DNA from: Pseudomonadales bacterium
Lineage (GTDB): Bacteria; Pseudomonadota; Gammaproteobacteria; Pseudomonadales; Halieaceae
DNA length: 64,000 nt
Assembly (NCBI GenBank): GCA_024234855.1
Contig: JACKNN010000003.1
Coordinates: 248,001 to 312,000, forward strand
Direction of reading: 5' to 3'
Position 1 is the first letter of the stretch; each line of letters starts with the position of its first letter. The notes under the pieces were generated by a model. The model had not been told where the DNA came from, searched no databases, and saw only the letters and a list, made by a program, of their open reading frames with translations. Of this stretch, positions 17,678-26,334 are shown in pieces. A program made the translations under genes and the position numbers.

Positions 17678-20160
17678 CAGTTGATTTCATGACGATACAC
17701 TCTGCCAGTACCGGCCCGGAACCACGAACAGCGGGAGGCACCGCCATCCTGCAACTGCCGCAGATTACCGATGCCAGCGTCGGTGGCAAGGCCTATGGGC
17801 TGGCCCGCCTGCTGCGGATGAACCTCGCGGTACCACCCGCGTTTGTCATCTGCGACGCCAGGGTAGACCTGTTTCCGGACGCACTGGGGCAGAGTTATCG
17901 CGAGTTGGGAGGCGAGATGGTGGCGGTGCGCTCCTCCGCGCTGGGCGAGGACGGCAAGGAGGCCTCTTTTGCCGGCCAGTTCGACACGGTGCTGAACGTT
18001 TGCGGCGAGGATGAACTGCGCCGGGCGATTAACCGGTGTGTGGCGTCTGCCACCAATGAGCGGGCGCGCCGTTATCAGCAGGAACAGCAGGGGCAACAAG
18101 CGCTGCTGCCGCCGCAGGAGTCGGGCCGACAGCGCGCGTCATCCGCTGATGAGCCGGTCACCATGAACGTGGTGGTGCAGCGTATGGTGGCCGCCAGGGT
18201 GGCCGGCGTGGTGTTCACGGCGGACCCTGCCAGCGCCCGTCGCGACCTGCTGGTTATCGATGCCGTAGCGGGCCTGGGCGAAGCGCTGGTCAGCGGTGAG
18301 GCCACGCCCGATCACTACGCGGTGCACAGCAGCGGCCGCATTGTCCGCAGGCAGCTGGTAGGGGACAGCGCCCTGCTCGGCGATGCGGATATTCAAGCGA
18401 TAGCGACACAGGCCAAAGCGGCCGCGGCGCATGAAGGCCACCCGCTGGACCTGGAATGGGCGATTGACCATGACGGCAAACTGTTCTGGCTGCAGGCCCG
18501 TCCTGTCACCACGCTGCCGGCCGACCTCAACGAATTCGATACCGTGCTACCGCGTCCGGACGATGTGCTGACCATCAGCAATATCAGCGAGATGATGCCC
18601 GGGGCGGTGTGCCCGCTGACGGGGTCCTTCACCGGCTGGGGCATCGATTATGGCCTTCAGTACATGCAGTGGGCGGTGGGGGCAAGACCGCGTATTGAGC
18701 GCCACTGGCAGGTCACCGCCCAGGCCTACGGCCATTTATTCCTCAACCTCAGCGGCAACGTGGTCATGTCGGCGGCAGTGCTGGGATCCAGTGCAGACCA
18801 GACGGCCCAGACGGTGTGTGGTCGCATCGTGCCGGAGCTGGTGGATTTCCCCCCCCTGCCGCTGTGGCGGCGGGTGGTCAATACCGCCAGGCTGCTGCGC
18901 TTCGCCCTCGCCGCCCCGAAAGTCGTCGATCGTTTTGGCCTCGAGCTGGAGCGGTTTACCATTGCCGGCAAACAGGACAGTGCCGCCATGTGGGCGGAGC
19001 TGGCGGCGAGTGCCTGGTTCTTTGAGCACTGCATGGCGGTCCACATCCAGTCCTCGGCCCTCTCGGGCTTTCTCTGCGCGGTGGTCGAGAATATGGTGTC
19101 GGGCCGATCGGGCGACAGCACCGGGGAGGACCAGGCCGAGGCGGTGCGCCTGTTGTCCGGCGCCAGTGGCGTCGAGAGTGCGATGATGCTGGAACAGCTG
19201 GATACGCTGGTCGACCGAATCGCCGCCCACCCGGATGCGGCGCGGGACTTCCAGCCGGTACCCGTGGACCGGGCCCTGGCGTGGCTGCGTGACACGCAGC
19301 CGCTGGCCGGTGAGTTCAGCCGTTTTCTGGTAAATCATGGTCACCGCGGTTACCGTGAGCTGTGCATGCGCGACCCCTCGTGGGGTGATGATCCCGCGCC
19401 GCTGATCCAGAGTATGCAGGCCGCGGTGCATGCCCGCCTGGTGACTGGCGGCCACCGGCATGTACACAGCGCCGAAATCGATTGGTCTGCACTCAGTCGC
19501 GGTCTGCGCTGGGTTTTGCCGAGAGCGCACAACGCCATCCGGCGCCGCGAGCATACCAAATCGCAGCTGGTGGAGGTGGCGCACCGTTTCAAGCTCGGGT
19601 TCAGGCAGCTCGGTCAGTTGCTGGCGGGTGAGGGCAAGCTGCCGGATGCCGACCTGGTCTATTTTTTCAGTGCCGGCGAGTTGCCCGGTTTTGTGGCGAA
19701 TCCAGACCCGGCCGCCGTATCGCGGGCTATCGCGAGGCGGGCGGCTTTCGCCTACCAGCAGCAGCTGGTGTTCCCGGAAATCTCCGTGGGGCTGCCGCAG
19801 CCGCTGGAACCACAGCCGGCGGATACCGCCGCCGGCGTACTGCAGGGGCGCCCGGCCTCCCGGGGCGTGGTGGAGGGTATCGCGCGGGTTGCCCATACCC
19901 TGGCGGAGGCGGCGCTGTTGCAACCCGGAGAAATCCTGGTCACGCCGATTACTGATATCGGCTGGACACCCTACTTCAGCCTGATCGGCGGCCTGGTGAC
20001 TGACCTGGGTAGTGCGGTATCCCACGGTGCGGTGATCGCCAGGGAGTACGGGCTCCCCTGCGTGGTCAACAGTCGACAGGGCACCCGCTTTTTCCGCACC
20101 GGCGATCGTATACGCCTGGATGGGGACAGCGGCAAAGTCACGTTGCTGGCGCAGGCCTAG
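17674..20160 (+). CDS. PEP-synthase/rifampicin-phosphotransferase-like protein
   Basis: An 828-residue three-part phosphotransferase. Residues about 25-285 form the ATP-grasp PEP/pyruvate-binding domain: GGKAYGLARL, VRSSALGEDG, GVVFTADP and LEWAIDHDGKLFWLQARPVTTL. The middle (about 290-720) is a helical substrate domain. The C-terminal swivelling domain has GRPASRGVVEG and the phospho-histidine motif SHGAVIARE with H784. This order matches rifampicin phosphotransferase and PEP synthase-like proteins, where ATP's beta phosphate passes through the histidine to a substrate. The substrate domain differs too much to infer rifampicin. Its start overlaps the preceding stop by 4 bp. Confidence 0.86.
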   Translation: MTVDFMTIHSASTGPEPRTAGGTAILQLPQITDASVGGKAYGLARLLRMNLAVPPAFVICDARVDLFPDALGQSYRELGGEMVAVRSSALGEDGKEASFAGQFDTVLNVCGEDELRRAINRCVASATNERARRYQQEQQGQQALLPPQESGRQRASSADEPVTMNVVVQRMVAARVAGVVFTADPASARRDLLVIDAVAGLGEALVSGEATPDHYAVHSSGRIVRRQLVGDSALLGDADIQAIATQAKAAAAHEGHPLDLEWAIDHDGKLFWLQARPVTTLPADLNEFDTVLPRPDDVLTISNISEMMPGAVCPLTGSFTGWGIDYGLQYMQWAVGARPRIERHWQVTAQAYGHLFLNLSGNVVMSAAVLGSSADQTAQTVCGRIVPELVDFPPLPLWRRVVNTARLLRFALAAPKVVDRFGLELERFTIAGKQDSAAMWAELAASAWFFEHCMAVHIQSSALSGFLCAVVENMVSGRSGDSTGEDQAEAVRLLSGASGVESAMMLEQLDTLVDRIAAHPDAARDFQPVPVDRALAWLRDTQPLAGEFSRFLVNHGHRGYRELCMRDPSWGDDPAPLIQSMQAAVHARLVTGGHRHVHSAEIDWSALSRGLRWVLPRAHNAIRRREHTKSQLVEVAHRFKLGFRQLGQLLAGEGKLPDADLVYFFSAGELPGFVANPDPAAVSRAIARRAAFAYQQQLVFPEISVGLPQPLEPQPADTAAGVLQGRPASRGVVEGIARVAHTLAEAALLQPGEILVTPITDIGWTPYFSLIGGLVTDLGSAVSHGAVIAREYGLPCVVNSRQGTRFFRTGDRIRLDGDSGKVTLLAQA

Positions 20161-20254
20161 TCCGGTATTGGCGCGCGGCGTGTGGTCAACAGTTGGCCAG
20201 CGGGTCGCGCCCGTGTAAGCTTGGCACTGCTTCCTCCCGAGACAGAACCCGGCC

Positions 20255-20839
20255 ATGAAACAGCGATTCGCCCGGTGGTTGTTGCATCTGGCCGGCTGGC
20301 AACTCGAGGGAGCCCGCCCCGCGTTCGACCGCTATGTCCTGATTGCCGCGCCCCACACCTCCAACTGGGATTTCCCCCTCATGCTGGCCTACGCGGCCGC
20401 CTTTGATATCAAGGTGACGTGGATGGCCAAACACAGCCTGTTTTTCCCGCCGGTCGGCTGGATCATGCGCGCGCTGGGCGGCATGCCGATTTTCCGGCAC
20501 CAGAGCCGGAATGTGGTTGACGCGATGGTGGGCGTATTCGGGTCCGTCAGCCGGCTGGTGCTGGTGGTGCCCACCGAGGGGACCAGGGACCGCGCCGAGC
20601 ACTGGAAGTCAGGTTTCTACCATATAGCCCGGCAGGCAGGCGTGCCAATTGTGCCGTCGTTCCTGGATTTTGGCCGCAAGCGGGGCGGATTTGGACCGGC
20701 GCTGGCAGTTTCCGGTGACGTCGACCGGGATATGCAGTATTTCCGCGATTTCTACGCCGGTATGAGCGGAAAGTTTCCCGCCAAGGTTGGGCCGATAAGG
20801 CTCAGGGAGGAGCGGATCGAGGACGTTCCTCCGGCCTAA
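20255..20839 (+). CDS. PlsC-like phospholipid acyltransferase
   Basis: A 194-residue member of the lysophospholipid/glycerophosphate acyltransferase fold. The catalytic H-x4-D box is H34-TSNW-D39, followed by MAKHSLFFPPVGWIMRALGG and VPTEGTRDRAEHWKSGFYHIA, which includes the acceptor-phosphate EGT motif. The protein is shorter than PlsC (about 245) and lacks an obvious membrane helix beyond the first 15 residues. It lies 95 bp after the phosphotransferase gene. The stop overlaps by 3 bp (TAA/TAG) with the opposing acyltransferase-3 gene. A role in lipid remodelling is likely; acceptor unknown. Confidence 0.87.
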   Translation: MKQRFARWLLHLAGWQLEGARPAFDRYVLIAAPHTSNWDFPLMLAYAAAFDIKVTWMAKHSLFFPPVGWIMRALGGMPIFRHQSRNVVDAMVGVFGSVSRLVLVVPTEGTRDRAEHWKSGFYHIARQAGVPIVPSFLDFGRKRGGFGPALAVSGDVDRDMQYFRDFYAGMSGKFPAKVGPIRLREERIEDVPPA

Positions 20840-22017
20840 TCCCTTTGCGTGTGCGTCACTACCCGCGCTGCGATCACCCGACCGCGCGCCCGCAATACGC
20901 TTTCCACGCGGCGGTAGGTCAGTTCCGCGCCCAGCAGGGTAAGACTTGCCGCCACGAGGACGATGGTTGCGGTATAAACGGTCGGACCCGCAGCGTCAGC
21001 GAATCCCTGGCCAAACTGCCGGAACAGGTCCCGAATTGTCAGGAATACGACAAGATGGGCCAGGTACAGCGAATATGAACGGCTGCCCAGGTACAGCATG
21101 ACACGCCGGTAGCGACTGCCGGTACTGAATACATTCCTGTCGTAGGAGGCCAGCCACACGATGGCGCCGCAGACCAGTGCGACCAGCCCAACCCCGTAGG
21201 GTTTCATGACCCACGCGATGCCCTGCACGTTGGCGGCGATGATTGGCAGGCAGGCCAATAGTGCCAGGCCCAGGGCGGAGGTGAGATATCTCCACCTGAA
21301 CACAGCCGGGAGCCGCCGCCGATAAATTGCCGTCCGGGATAGCAGGCACAACAGGATGCCCCAGCTCAAGGCGTCGGTCTTGAAGTACCAGGCGTAGGTG
21401 AAAAAGGGTCGCTGCCAGGCGAACTGGACCAGGATAGCGGCGGCCAACAGTACAACCAGGGCTTTTCTGTTGAGGAAAAAAAACAGGAATGGGAACACCA
21501 GGTAGAACTGCTCCTCCAGCGACAGGCTCCAGTAGTGCCCGACGAAGTTATCGATAATACAGGCATGCCCGCCACCGTTGGCGACACAGTACGGCGTATA
21601 GATGTTCATGACATTGCCGAGTGCGGCGGCGCTGGCCAGGAGAATATCCTGTACCCTGTAGGGAATTTCGGTAAGGGCAATAACCAGCAGTTTCGCGACA
21701 CAGGCAATCGCCACCCACGTCCACGCGGCCGGCAGCAAGCGGAATATCCGCTTGATCCAGAAGGAGAACATCAGCGGTCGCCTGGAGGTGACAGCGCCCC
21801 GGGTTGACTCCAGGATCGAGCCGGTGATGACAAAGCCTGAAATCACCAGGAACAAATCGACACCCACGCTCAGATCGAGATAGCCCAGCGGAACGAGCAG
21901 GGCACTGTCGGCGTCCAGCAGCACCCGCAGGTGCAGAATGATGGTGTAGAGGATGGCAAAAGCCCGCAGGACTTCGATGTCATTGTTCTTGCGGGGGAGT
22001 GTCGCCTCCGGGATCAC
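20836..22017 (-). CDS. Acyltransferase 3 family membrane protein (OafA/YrhL-like)
   Basis: A 393-residue integral membrane O-acyltransferase with about ten hydrophobic helices. The N-terminal IEVLRAFAILYTIILHL and VGVDLFLVISGFVITGSIL match the family, and the loop VGHYWSLSLEEQFYLVFPF carries its conserved EEQFY motif. These enzymes acylate surface polysaccharide or LPS sugars. The preferred start is the GTG at 22017, which overlaps the radical SAM stop as GTGA; an ATG at 22056 would give a 43-bp overlap, and no other start codon precedes the first helix. Coupling to the radical SAM gene suggests a joint surface-modification role. Confidence 0.88.
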   Translation of the reverse strand: MIPEATLPRKNNDIEVLRAFAILYTIILHLRVLLDADSALLVPLGYLDLSVGVDLFLVISGFVITGSILESTRGAVTSRRPLMFSFWIKRIFRLLPAAWTWVAIACVAKLLVIALTEIPYRVQDILLASAAALGNVMNIYTPYCVANGGGHACIIDNFVGHYWSLSLEEQFYLVFPFLFFFLNRKALVVLLAAAILVQFAWQRPFFTYAWYFKTDALSWGILLCLLSRTAIYRRRLPAVFRWRYLTSALGLALLACLPIIAANVQGIAWVMKPYGVGLVALVCGAIVWLASYDRNVFSTGSRYRRVMLYLGSRSYSLYLAHLVVFLTIRDLFRQFGQGFADAAGPTVYTATIVLVAASLTLLGAELTYRRVESVLRARGRVIAARVVTHTQRD

Positions 22018-23399
22018 GGCACGACGTCTTGGTACAGATACTCGCAGCCCGCGCACAGTGGGTTGGTCACCTTGTTGGACATCATCTCCCGGCGCAGGGC
22101 GTGCATCTTCTCGCCGTTCCAGATGTCCAGCAGGCTCTGGTTGTTGATATTGCCGAGCGCATAGCGCTTGTTGTAATCAAAGCAGCACGGCACCACGTCG
22201 CCGTCCCAGGAGACAGTCATTTTTTCCCAGGGAAAATCGCACAACACCTTGTCCTGGGTCGGTCTGGGCTTCCTGTCGGGGTGGACCAGCAGGTTGACAT
22301 CTTCTGCCTTGCCGTCCCAGCTGACGAAGGGTTTGGCGACGAAATGGTCGATGCCCTGCTGGGCACTCCAGAAGCTCTCGACCTCATCGATGCTCTGTCG
22401 GTTATTGGGGAAGTCGATCATCGACAGGGTGATTTTGGTTTTCACACCGCGCCGCTCTTTCTCCTGCAGGAACTTGAGCAGGCGCCGTTTCGATTTGTGG
22501 TAGGCGTTGGGAACCCCGCGGATTTTTTCAAAAGATTCGTCATCGTGCCCGTCGAGCGCCACATACAGATGCCCCGGCGCGGCGTCCAGCAGGTCGCTCG
22601 CCACCTTTTTGGTGAGCATCAGCGGGTTGATGGACAGACCGGCGTTGACGCCCTGGTCAATTGCATAGCGCATGAACTTTGCAAACTGGGGATGCACCAG
22701 GCTCTCCCCGAAGCCGTGCAGCCAGACCTCCTGATTGCGCGCGTATTCCGGGTTGAGCGCTACGAACTCGTCCACCGCCTTTTTGAATGTGTCGAAGGAC
22801 ATATGCCCCTCGGCCCGTGTCATATTGTTGGTGCGCGCGCACATGATGCACTTGAAGGGGCACTGATTGGTCAGCTCAAAGCTGAATATCGCCGGGGGCG
22901 TATCGACCTGGACGGTGCGGTCCTCGGCGTATCGCGGCAGCTTTTTCAACGCCCGCAACGATTGCAGTTCCCGGGGGAGTACGTTCACGGGGGTTTTCTG
23001 CAGGTGCTGGGGGTCGGTGGTCTCGAACCAGGAAATACCCTCCTGCAGCAGGCCGACCTGCAGTTCGTACTGGCCGGCTTCGGCGGGTGGGGTCAGCTTC
23101 ATCTCGAGGTTACACTGGCCGCCGCCGGGCAGCGGGGCGGGCAGGGCAGTGCGCCTGCCGGCGTACTTTTCATAGCTGCCGTCGGGCCGAACCCAATGGT
23201 AGGCGACAAAAACCCGCTGTGGCGGCTCGCTGCTAATGCTCCGGGAGGAGTCATTGCGCAACTGAACATCCAGCAGCATCGCACGGCCTGCACGCACCTC
23301 GGGTATGGGCTGGCGCACCACGATATGGATCTGCCGGCGGTCCGAATCCGGTAGCGCTATCAGCACCGGTTGTGGCTCCACACTGCTTGTCGTTGCCAT
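22014..23399 (-). CDS. Radical SAM/SPASM protein with N-terminal beta-sandwich domain
   Basis: A 461-residue protein with three parts. Residues about 25-140 form an Ig-like beta-sandwich (ALPAPLPGGG, GLLQEGISWFET). Residues about 170-370 are a radical SAM core with the cluster motif C180-x3-C184-x2-C187. The C-terminal part carries a SPASM-like set of cysteines (VPCCFDY, CAGCEYLY) that would hold a second iron-sulfur cluster. SPASM enzymes modify peptides or sugars; the target is unknown. The sandwich resembles the C-terminal domain of the methyltransferase at 37594. The ATG at 23399 is preferred to a TTG one codon upstream. Confidence 0.88.
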   Translation of the reverse strand: MATTSSVEPQPVLIALPDSDRRQIHIVVRQPIPEVRAGRAMLLDVQLRNDSSRSISSEPPQRVFVAYHWVRPDGSYEKYAGRRTALPAPLPGGGQCNLEMKLTPPAEAGQYELQVGLLQEGISWFETTDPQHLQKTPVNVLPRELQSLRALKKLPRYAEDRTVQVDTPPAIFSFELTNQCPFKCIMCARTNNMTRAEGHMSFDTFKKAVDEFVALNPEYARNQEVWLHGFGESLVHPQFAKFMRYAIDQGVNAGLSINPLMLTKKVASDLLDAAPGHLYVALDGHDDESFEKIRGVPNAYHKSKRRLLKFLQEKERRGVKTKITLSMIDFPNNRQSIDEVESFWSAQQGIDHFVAKPFVSWDGKAEDVNLLVHPDRKPRPTQDKVLCDFPWEKMTVSWDGDVVPCCFDYNKRYALGNINNQSLLDIWNGEKMHALRREMMSNKVTNPLCAGCEYLYQDVVP

Positions 23400-23748
23400 C
23401 AATCGCCGTCCTTCCCGGGGAATAAGATAACTCTGCCGTTGCTGCGCAGGCCCGCAGTATATATTTCATGCCCGCCCCCGGCCAGTCAGGTGATCGGATC
23501 AGCGGTTCCCTCCACGTGCTGCCGGCGGGCCGTCATTGCTCCGGATGATTCCTGTAACGCTATGATAAATAGGTAAATTATGAGAAATATTGAGCGTGTG
23601 CCCCGGGCATTGCACGCACCGGGACTCAAGCCTTCCCGGATTTTGGCCGCTGCAGGGCTCGCCACGGAGTTGCCCGCCCCTTATAGTTCGCTGCGAGTGC
23701 CGCGCGTTGTGCTGAGCACACTGGATCGGTAGTGACAGGAGAATACTG
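23400..23748. other. Intergenic region, no gene seen
   Basis: The 349 bp between the divergent radical SAM and SDR genes hold no supportable open frame on either strand. An A+T-rich patch (about 23564-23595, with ATGATAAATAGG and AATTATGAG) stands out against the GC-rich surroundings and may hold promoters. A palindrome near the SDR start is listed separately. Confidence 0.5.
23708..23720. promoter_or_regulatory. 13-bp palindrome TGTGCTGAGCACA upstream of SDR gene
   Basis: A perfect inverted repeat around a single central G, ending 28 bp before the SDR start codon. The position suits a repressor operator overlapping the promoter or leader. No regulator gene lies beside it. Confidence 0.35.
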
Positions 23749-24519
23749 ATGAGATTGGCCAATAAAGTCGCGCTGGTAACCGGTGCGGGTAGTGGTATCG
23801 GTGCCGCAACGGCGAAACGATTTGCCGGGGAGGGGGCCCTGGTCGTGGTCACGGATATCAACGGGGAGAGCGCCCAGGCGGTGGCGGCCGGGATCAACAG
23901 CAGTGGCGGCCGGGCCGAGGCGCGCACCCAGGATGTGACTGATGAAGCGCTGTGGAGCACCCTGGTGGCGGATATCGTAGCGGCACACGGGAGCCTGGAT
24001 GTGCTGGTGAACAACGCCGGGATCGCCATTACCGCCAACGTGGAAAATACCACGCTGGAAGACTGGCGCCGGACCCAGGCGATCAACGGGGAAAGTGTGT
24101 TCATGGGTACGCGCGCGGCTGTGGCTGTGATGAAGGTGCGCGGCGGTTCTATCATCAACATTTCGTCGATAGAGGGCATCGTGGGCGAGCCCAACGCCAC
24201 AGCCTACAACTACAGCAAGGGCGGCGTGCGCATCTTCACCAAATCTGCCGCCCTGCACTGCGCCGCGCAGGGCTACCCCATTCGCGTTAACTCGGTGCAC
24301 CCCGGTTTTATTCTCACCCCGATGGTCGAGGCGGGAATCGCCGCCCTGCCGGCGGACGAGGTACAGGCGCAGTACCAACGCCTGATCGGTGAAATTCCAT
24401 TAGGGGTGATGGGCGAGCCCATCGATATCGCCAACGGCTGCCTGTTCCTCGCCTCGGACGAATCCCGGTACATGACCGGCGCCGAACTGGTCATAGACGG
24501 CGGCTATACCTGCCATTGA
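23749..24519 (+). CDS. SDR family oxidoreductase (hydroxysteroid/cyclic alcohol dehydrogenase-like)
   Basis: A 256-residue classical SDR. TGAGSGIG at residues 11-18 binds the dinucleotide, and an Asp after the second strand (VTDIN) favours NAD over NADP. NNAG, the catalytic serine in NISSIEG and the YNYSK motif follow. The C-terminal segment ends GAELVIDGGYTCH. Sequence style resembles 3-beta/17-beta-hydroxysteroid and cyclopentanol dehydrogenases; the exact alcohol is not known. A good AGGAG precedes the ATG. It is transcribed alone and converges on the sulfatase gene. Confidence 0.88.
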   Translation: MRLANKVALVTGAGSGIGAATAKRFAGEGALVVVTDINGESAQAVAAGINSSGGRAEARTQDVTDEALWSTLVADIVAAHGSLDVLVNNAGIAITANVENTTLEDWRRTQAINGESVFMGTRAAVAVMKVRGGSIINISSIEGIVGEPNATAYNYSKGGVRIFTKSAALHCAAQGYPIRVNSVHPGFILTPMVEAGIAALPADEVQAQYQRLIGEIPLGVMGEPIDIANGCLFLASDESRYMTGAELVIDGGYTCH

Positions 24520-24588
24520 CGGCGGGGGCAGCTTACCCGACGGACAGCGATGCATCACCCAGCCGCCCGACGGGTCATTCAAGCCCCC

Positions 24589-26238
24589 CTAATCAGTCAC
24601 CTCTTGTCTATCACCCTCGAGGCAGAAACCGGCCAGCCACCACTTCGGCGCGCAGTCGTAAACCAGGCGGCCGCGCTCACCGTGCTGCTGGTCGAGGATC
24701 CTCTCGATCTGCCTGTTGGGTGACATGCCGCGGGCGGGTTCAGCCTGTAGTCGGGCCAGCGGTATAGGGTAGCTCGCCCAATCCACTGGGGCGCGCCAGC
24801 CCGGCGGCGGGGCCAGCTCGCTGCGGGTGCCGCTGACGGGGTAGAGCGCGCGCCAGTCGTGGATACGGGCAGCCAGTTCCTGGGTCACCTCCGGGTAGGC
24901 CTGGGCCAGGTTGTTGTACTCGTTCGGGTCTTCCTGAATGCGGAACAGGTAGTTGGTTACCGTGGTCTCCAGCTGGCCCTGCTCTATTTCCTGCACCAGC
25001 TTCCACTCGTCGTTGAAGGCTGTTAGGTTGAAGTGGCCATAGATAGGCGTTTCGGACGCGAAATACACCAGCTCCTCGCGCGGCTGGGTGGCACCTTCCG
25101 CGATTGCCGGCCACAGGCTGCGGCCGTCAAAAATACGCCTGTTGCGCGCCTCGATAGCGGTCGCCTCTGCCAGGGTGGGGAAGACGTCCATCGCTGTCAT
25201 GATCTGATTCATGACTTGTCCGGGCTTTATTACCTGGGGCCAGCGCATCACCGCCACCACCCGGATCCCGCCTTCAAAGGTCTCTCCCTTGCCGCCGCGC
25301 AGCGGGGCGTTGTCGGCGCCACCGACCGAGTAGGCTGCGCCGCCGTTGTCACTGAAAAACAGTACGATGGTGTTGTCGGCGATACCCTGTTCATCCAGCG
25401 TGGCGAGGACGCGGCCGATGGCCTGGTCCATGGCGTCCACCACTGCGGCGTACATCGGGCGGGCACTGCCCTGCAGGGTAAGCTTTGCTATGCGGCGGGT
25501 GCTGTCGGTCTGTTCCGCCCGCGAGGGAGCGAGGTCGGTGTTGATATCCTTGTATTTGTCCTGCAGGGCCTGCGGCGCATCCAGCGGAGTGTGCGGCGCG
25601 ATGAAGGGCATGTACACGAAGAACGGCCTGGCCCTGTCCCGCTCGCGAATGTAGCGTGACACCTCGTCTGCCAGCAGGAAGGTCTCATAACCCTCATCGT
25701 CTATGGAAACGCCATTGCGCTGAAAGTCCTTGCCGCCCTGGTTGGCGAATGGCGGGTAGTAGCCCACCTCGGTGTGCAGGTGGCCGTAGAAATACTCGAA
25801 GCCGCGGTTGTTCGGGTGGTAGGTCATCTGGGCGTGGCCGAGATGCCATTTTCCCACCATGGCGGTCTGGTATCCCGCCGCCTTGAATGACTCTGGCAGG
25901 AAGTGCTCGTCCGGGTGAATGCCGTTGTTGTGCCAGGGCAGGATGACCCCGTAGGCGACCCCGAGGCGAATCGGGTCCCGGCCTGTCATCAACGCCGCGC
26001 GCGTCGGCGAGCAGATGGGTGTCGTGTAGAAGCGGTTGAGCACCACGCCCTGGGCCGCCAGTTGGTCCAGTGCGGGCGTATCGATATCCCCGCCGTGAAA
26101 CCCGACGTCATTCCAGCCCAGGTCATCGGCCACGATGATGATAACATTCGGCTGTTCAGCCGCGAGCGCCAAAGTGCTATATGTCGTCGCTACGGTAAAG
26201 GCGAGTAGTCGCAGGGCCGTGGTGATATGTCGTTTCAT
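24589..26238 (-). CDS. Secreted sulfatase
   Basis: A 549-residue type I sulfatase with a clear signal peptide (cleavage expected near ALA-AEQ, about 26). NVIIIVADDLGWNDVGFHGG gives the metal-binding start, and C76 in CSPTRAALMTGR is the residue converted to formylglycine. GKWHLGH and FFSDNGG follow. It differs strongly from the sulfatase at 813 (arylsulfatase-like here, anchored there). It is the last gene of a probable operon with two DUF3604 genes, 96 bp after the nearer one. Periplasmic hydrolysis of a sulfate ester is likely; the substrate is not known. Confidence 0.92.
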   Translation of the reverse strand: MKRHITTALRLLAFTVATTYSTLALAAEQPNVIIIVADDLGWNDVGFHGGDIDTPALDQLAAQGVVLNRFYTTPICSPTRAALMTGRDPIRLGVAYGVILPWHNNGIHPDEHFLPESFKAAGYQTAMVGKWHLGHAQMTYHPNNRGFEYFYGHLHTEVGYYPPFANQGGKDFQRNGVSIDDEGYETFLLADEVSRYIRERDRARPFFVYMPFIAPHTPLDAPQALQDKYKDINTDLAPSRAEQTDSTRRIAKLTLQGSARPMYAAVVDAMDQAIGRVLATLDEQGIADNTIVLFFSDNGGAAYSVGGADNAPLRGGKGETFEGGIRVVAVMRWPQVIKPGQVMNQIMTAMDVFPTLAEATAIEARNRRIFDGRSLWPAIAEGATQPREELVYFASETPIYGHFNLTAFNDEWKLVQEIEQGQLETTVTNYLFRIQEDPNEYNNLAQAYPEVTQELAARIHDWRALYPVSGTRSELAPPPGWRAPVDWASYPIPLARLQAEPARGMSPNRQIERILDQQHGERGRLVYDCAPKWWLAGFCLEGDRQEVTD

Positions 26239-26334
26239 GGTTGACTCCGATTGTATTTGCCGAAGCGGGTATTGCCTTGTATCAAAGTCGCAGGGCGAAA
26301 ATCCGGTTGAACGAATCGGGACTCGCCCATTGTT

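Noticed and set aside
21999..23354. Long plus-strand open frame opposite the radical SAM gene
   Set aside because: The radical SAM gene has the full CxxxCxxC and SPASM motifs on the minus strand; the opposing frame is a shadow.
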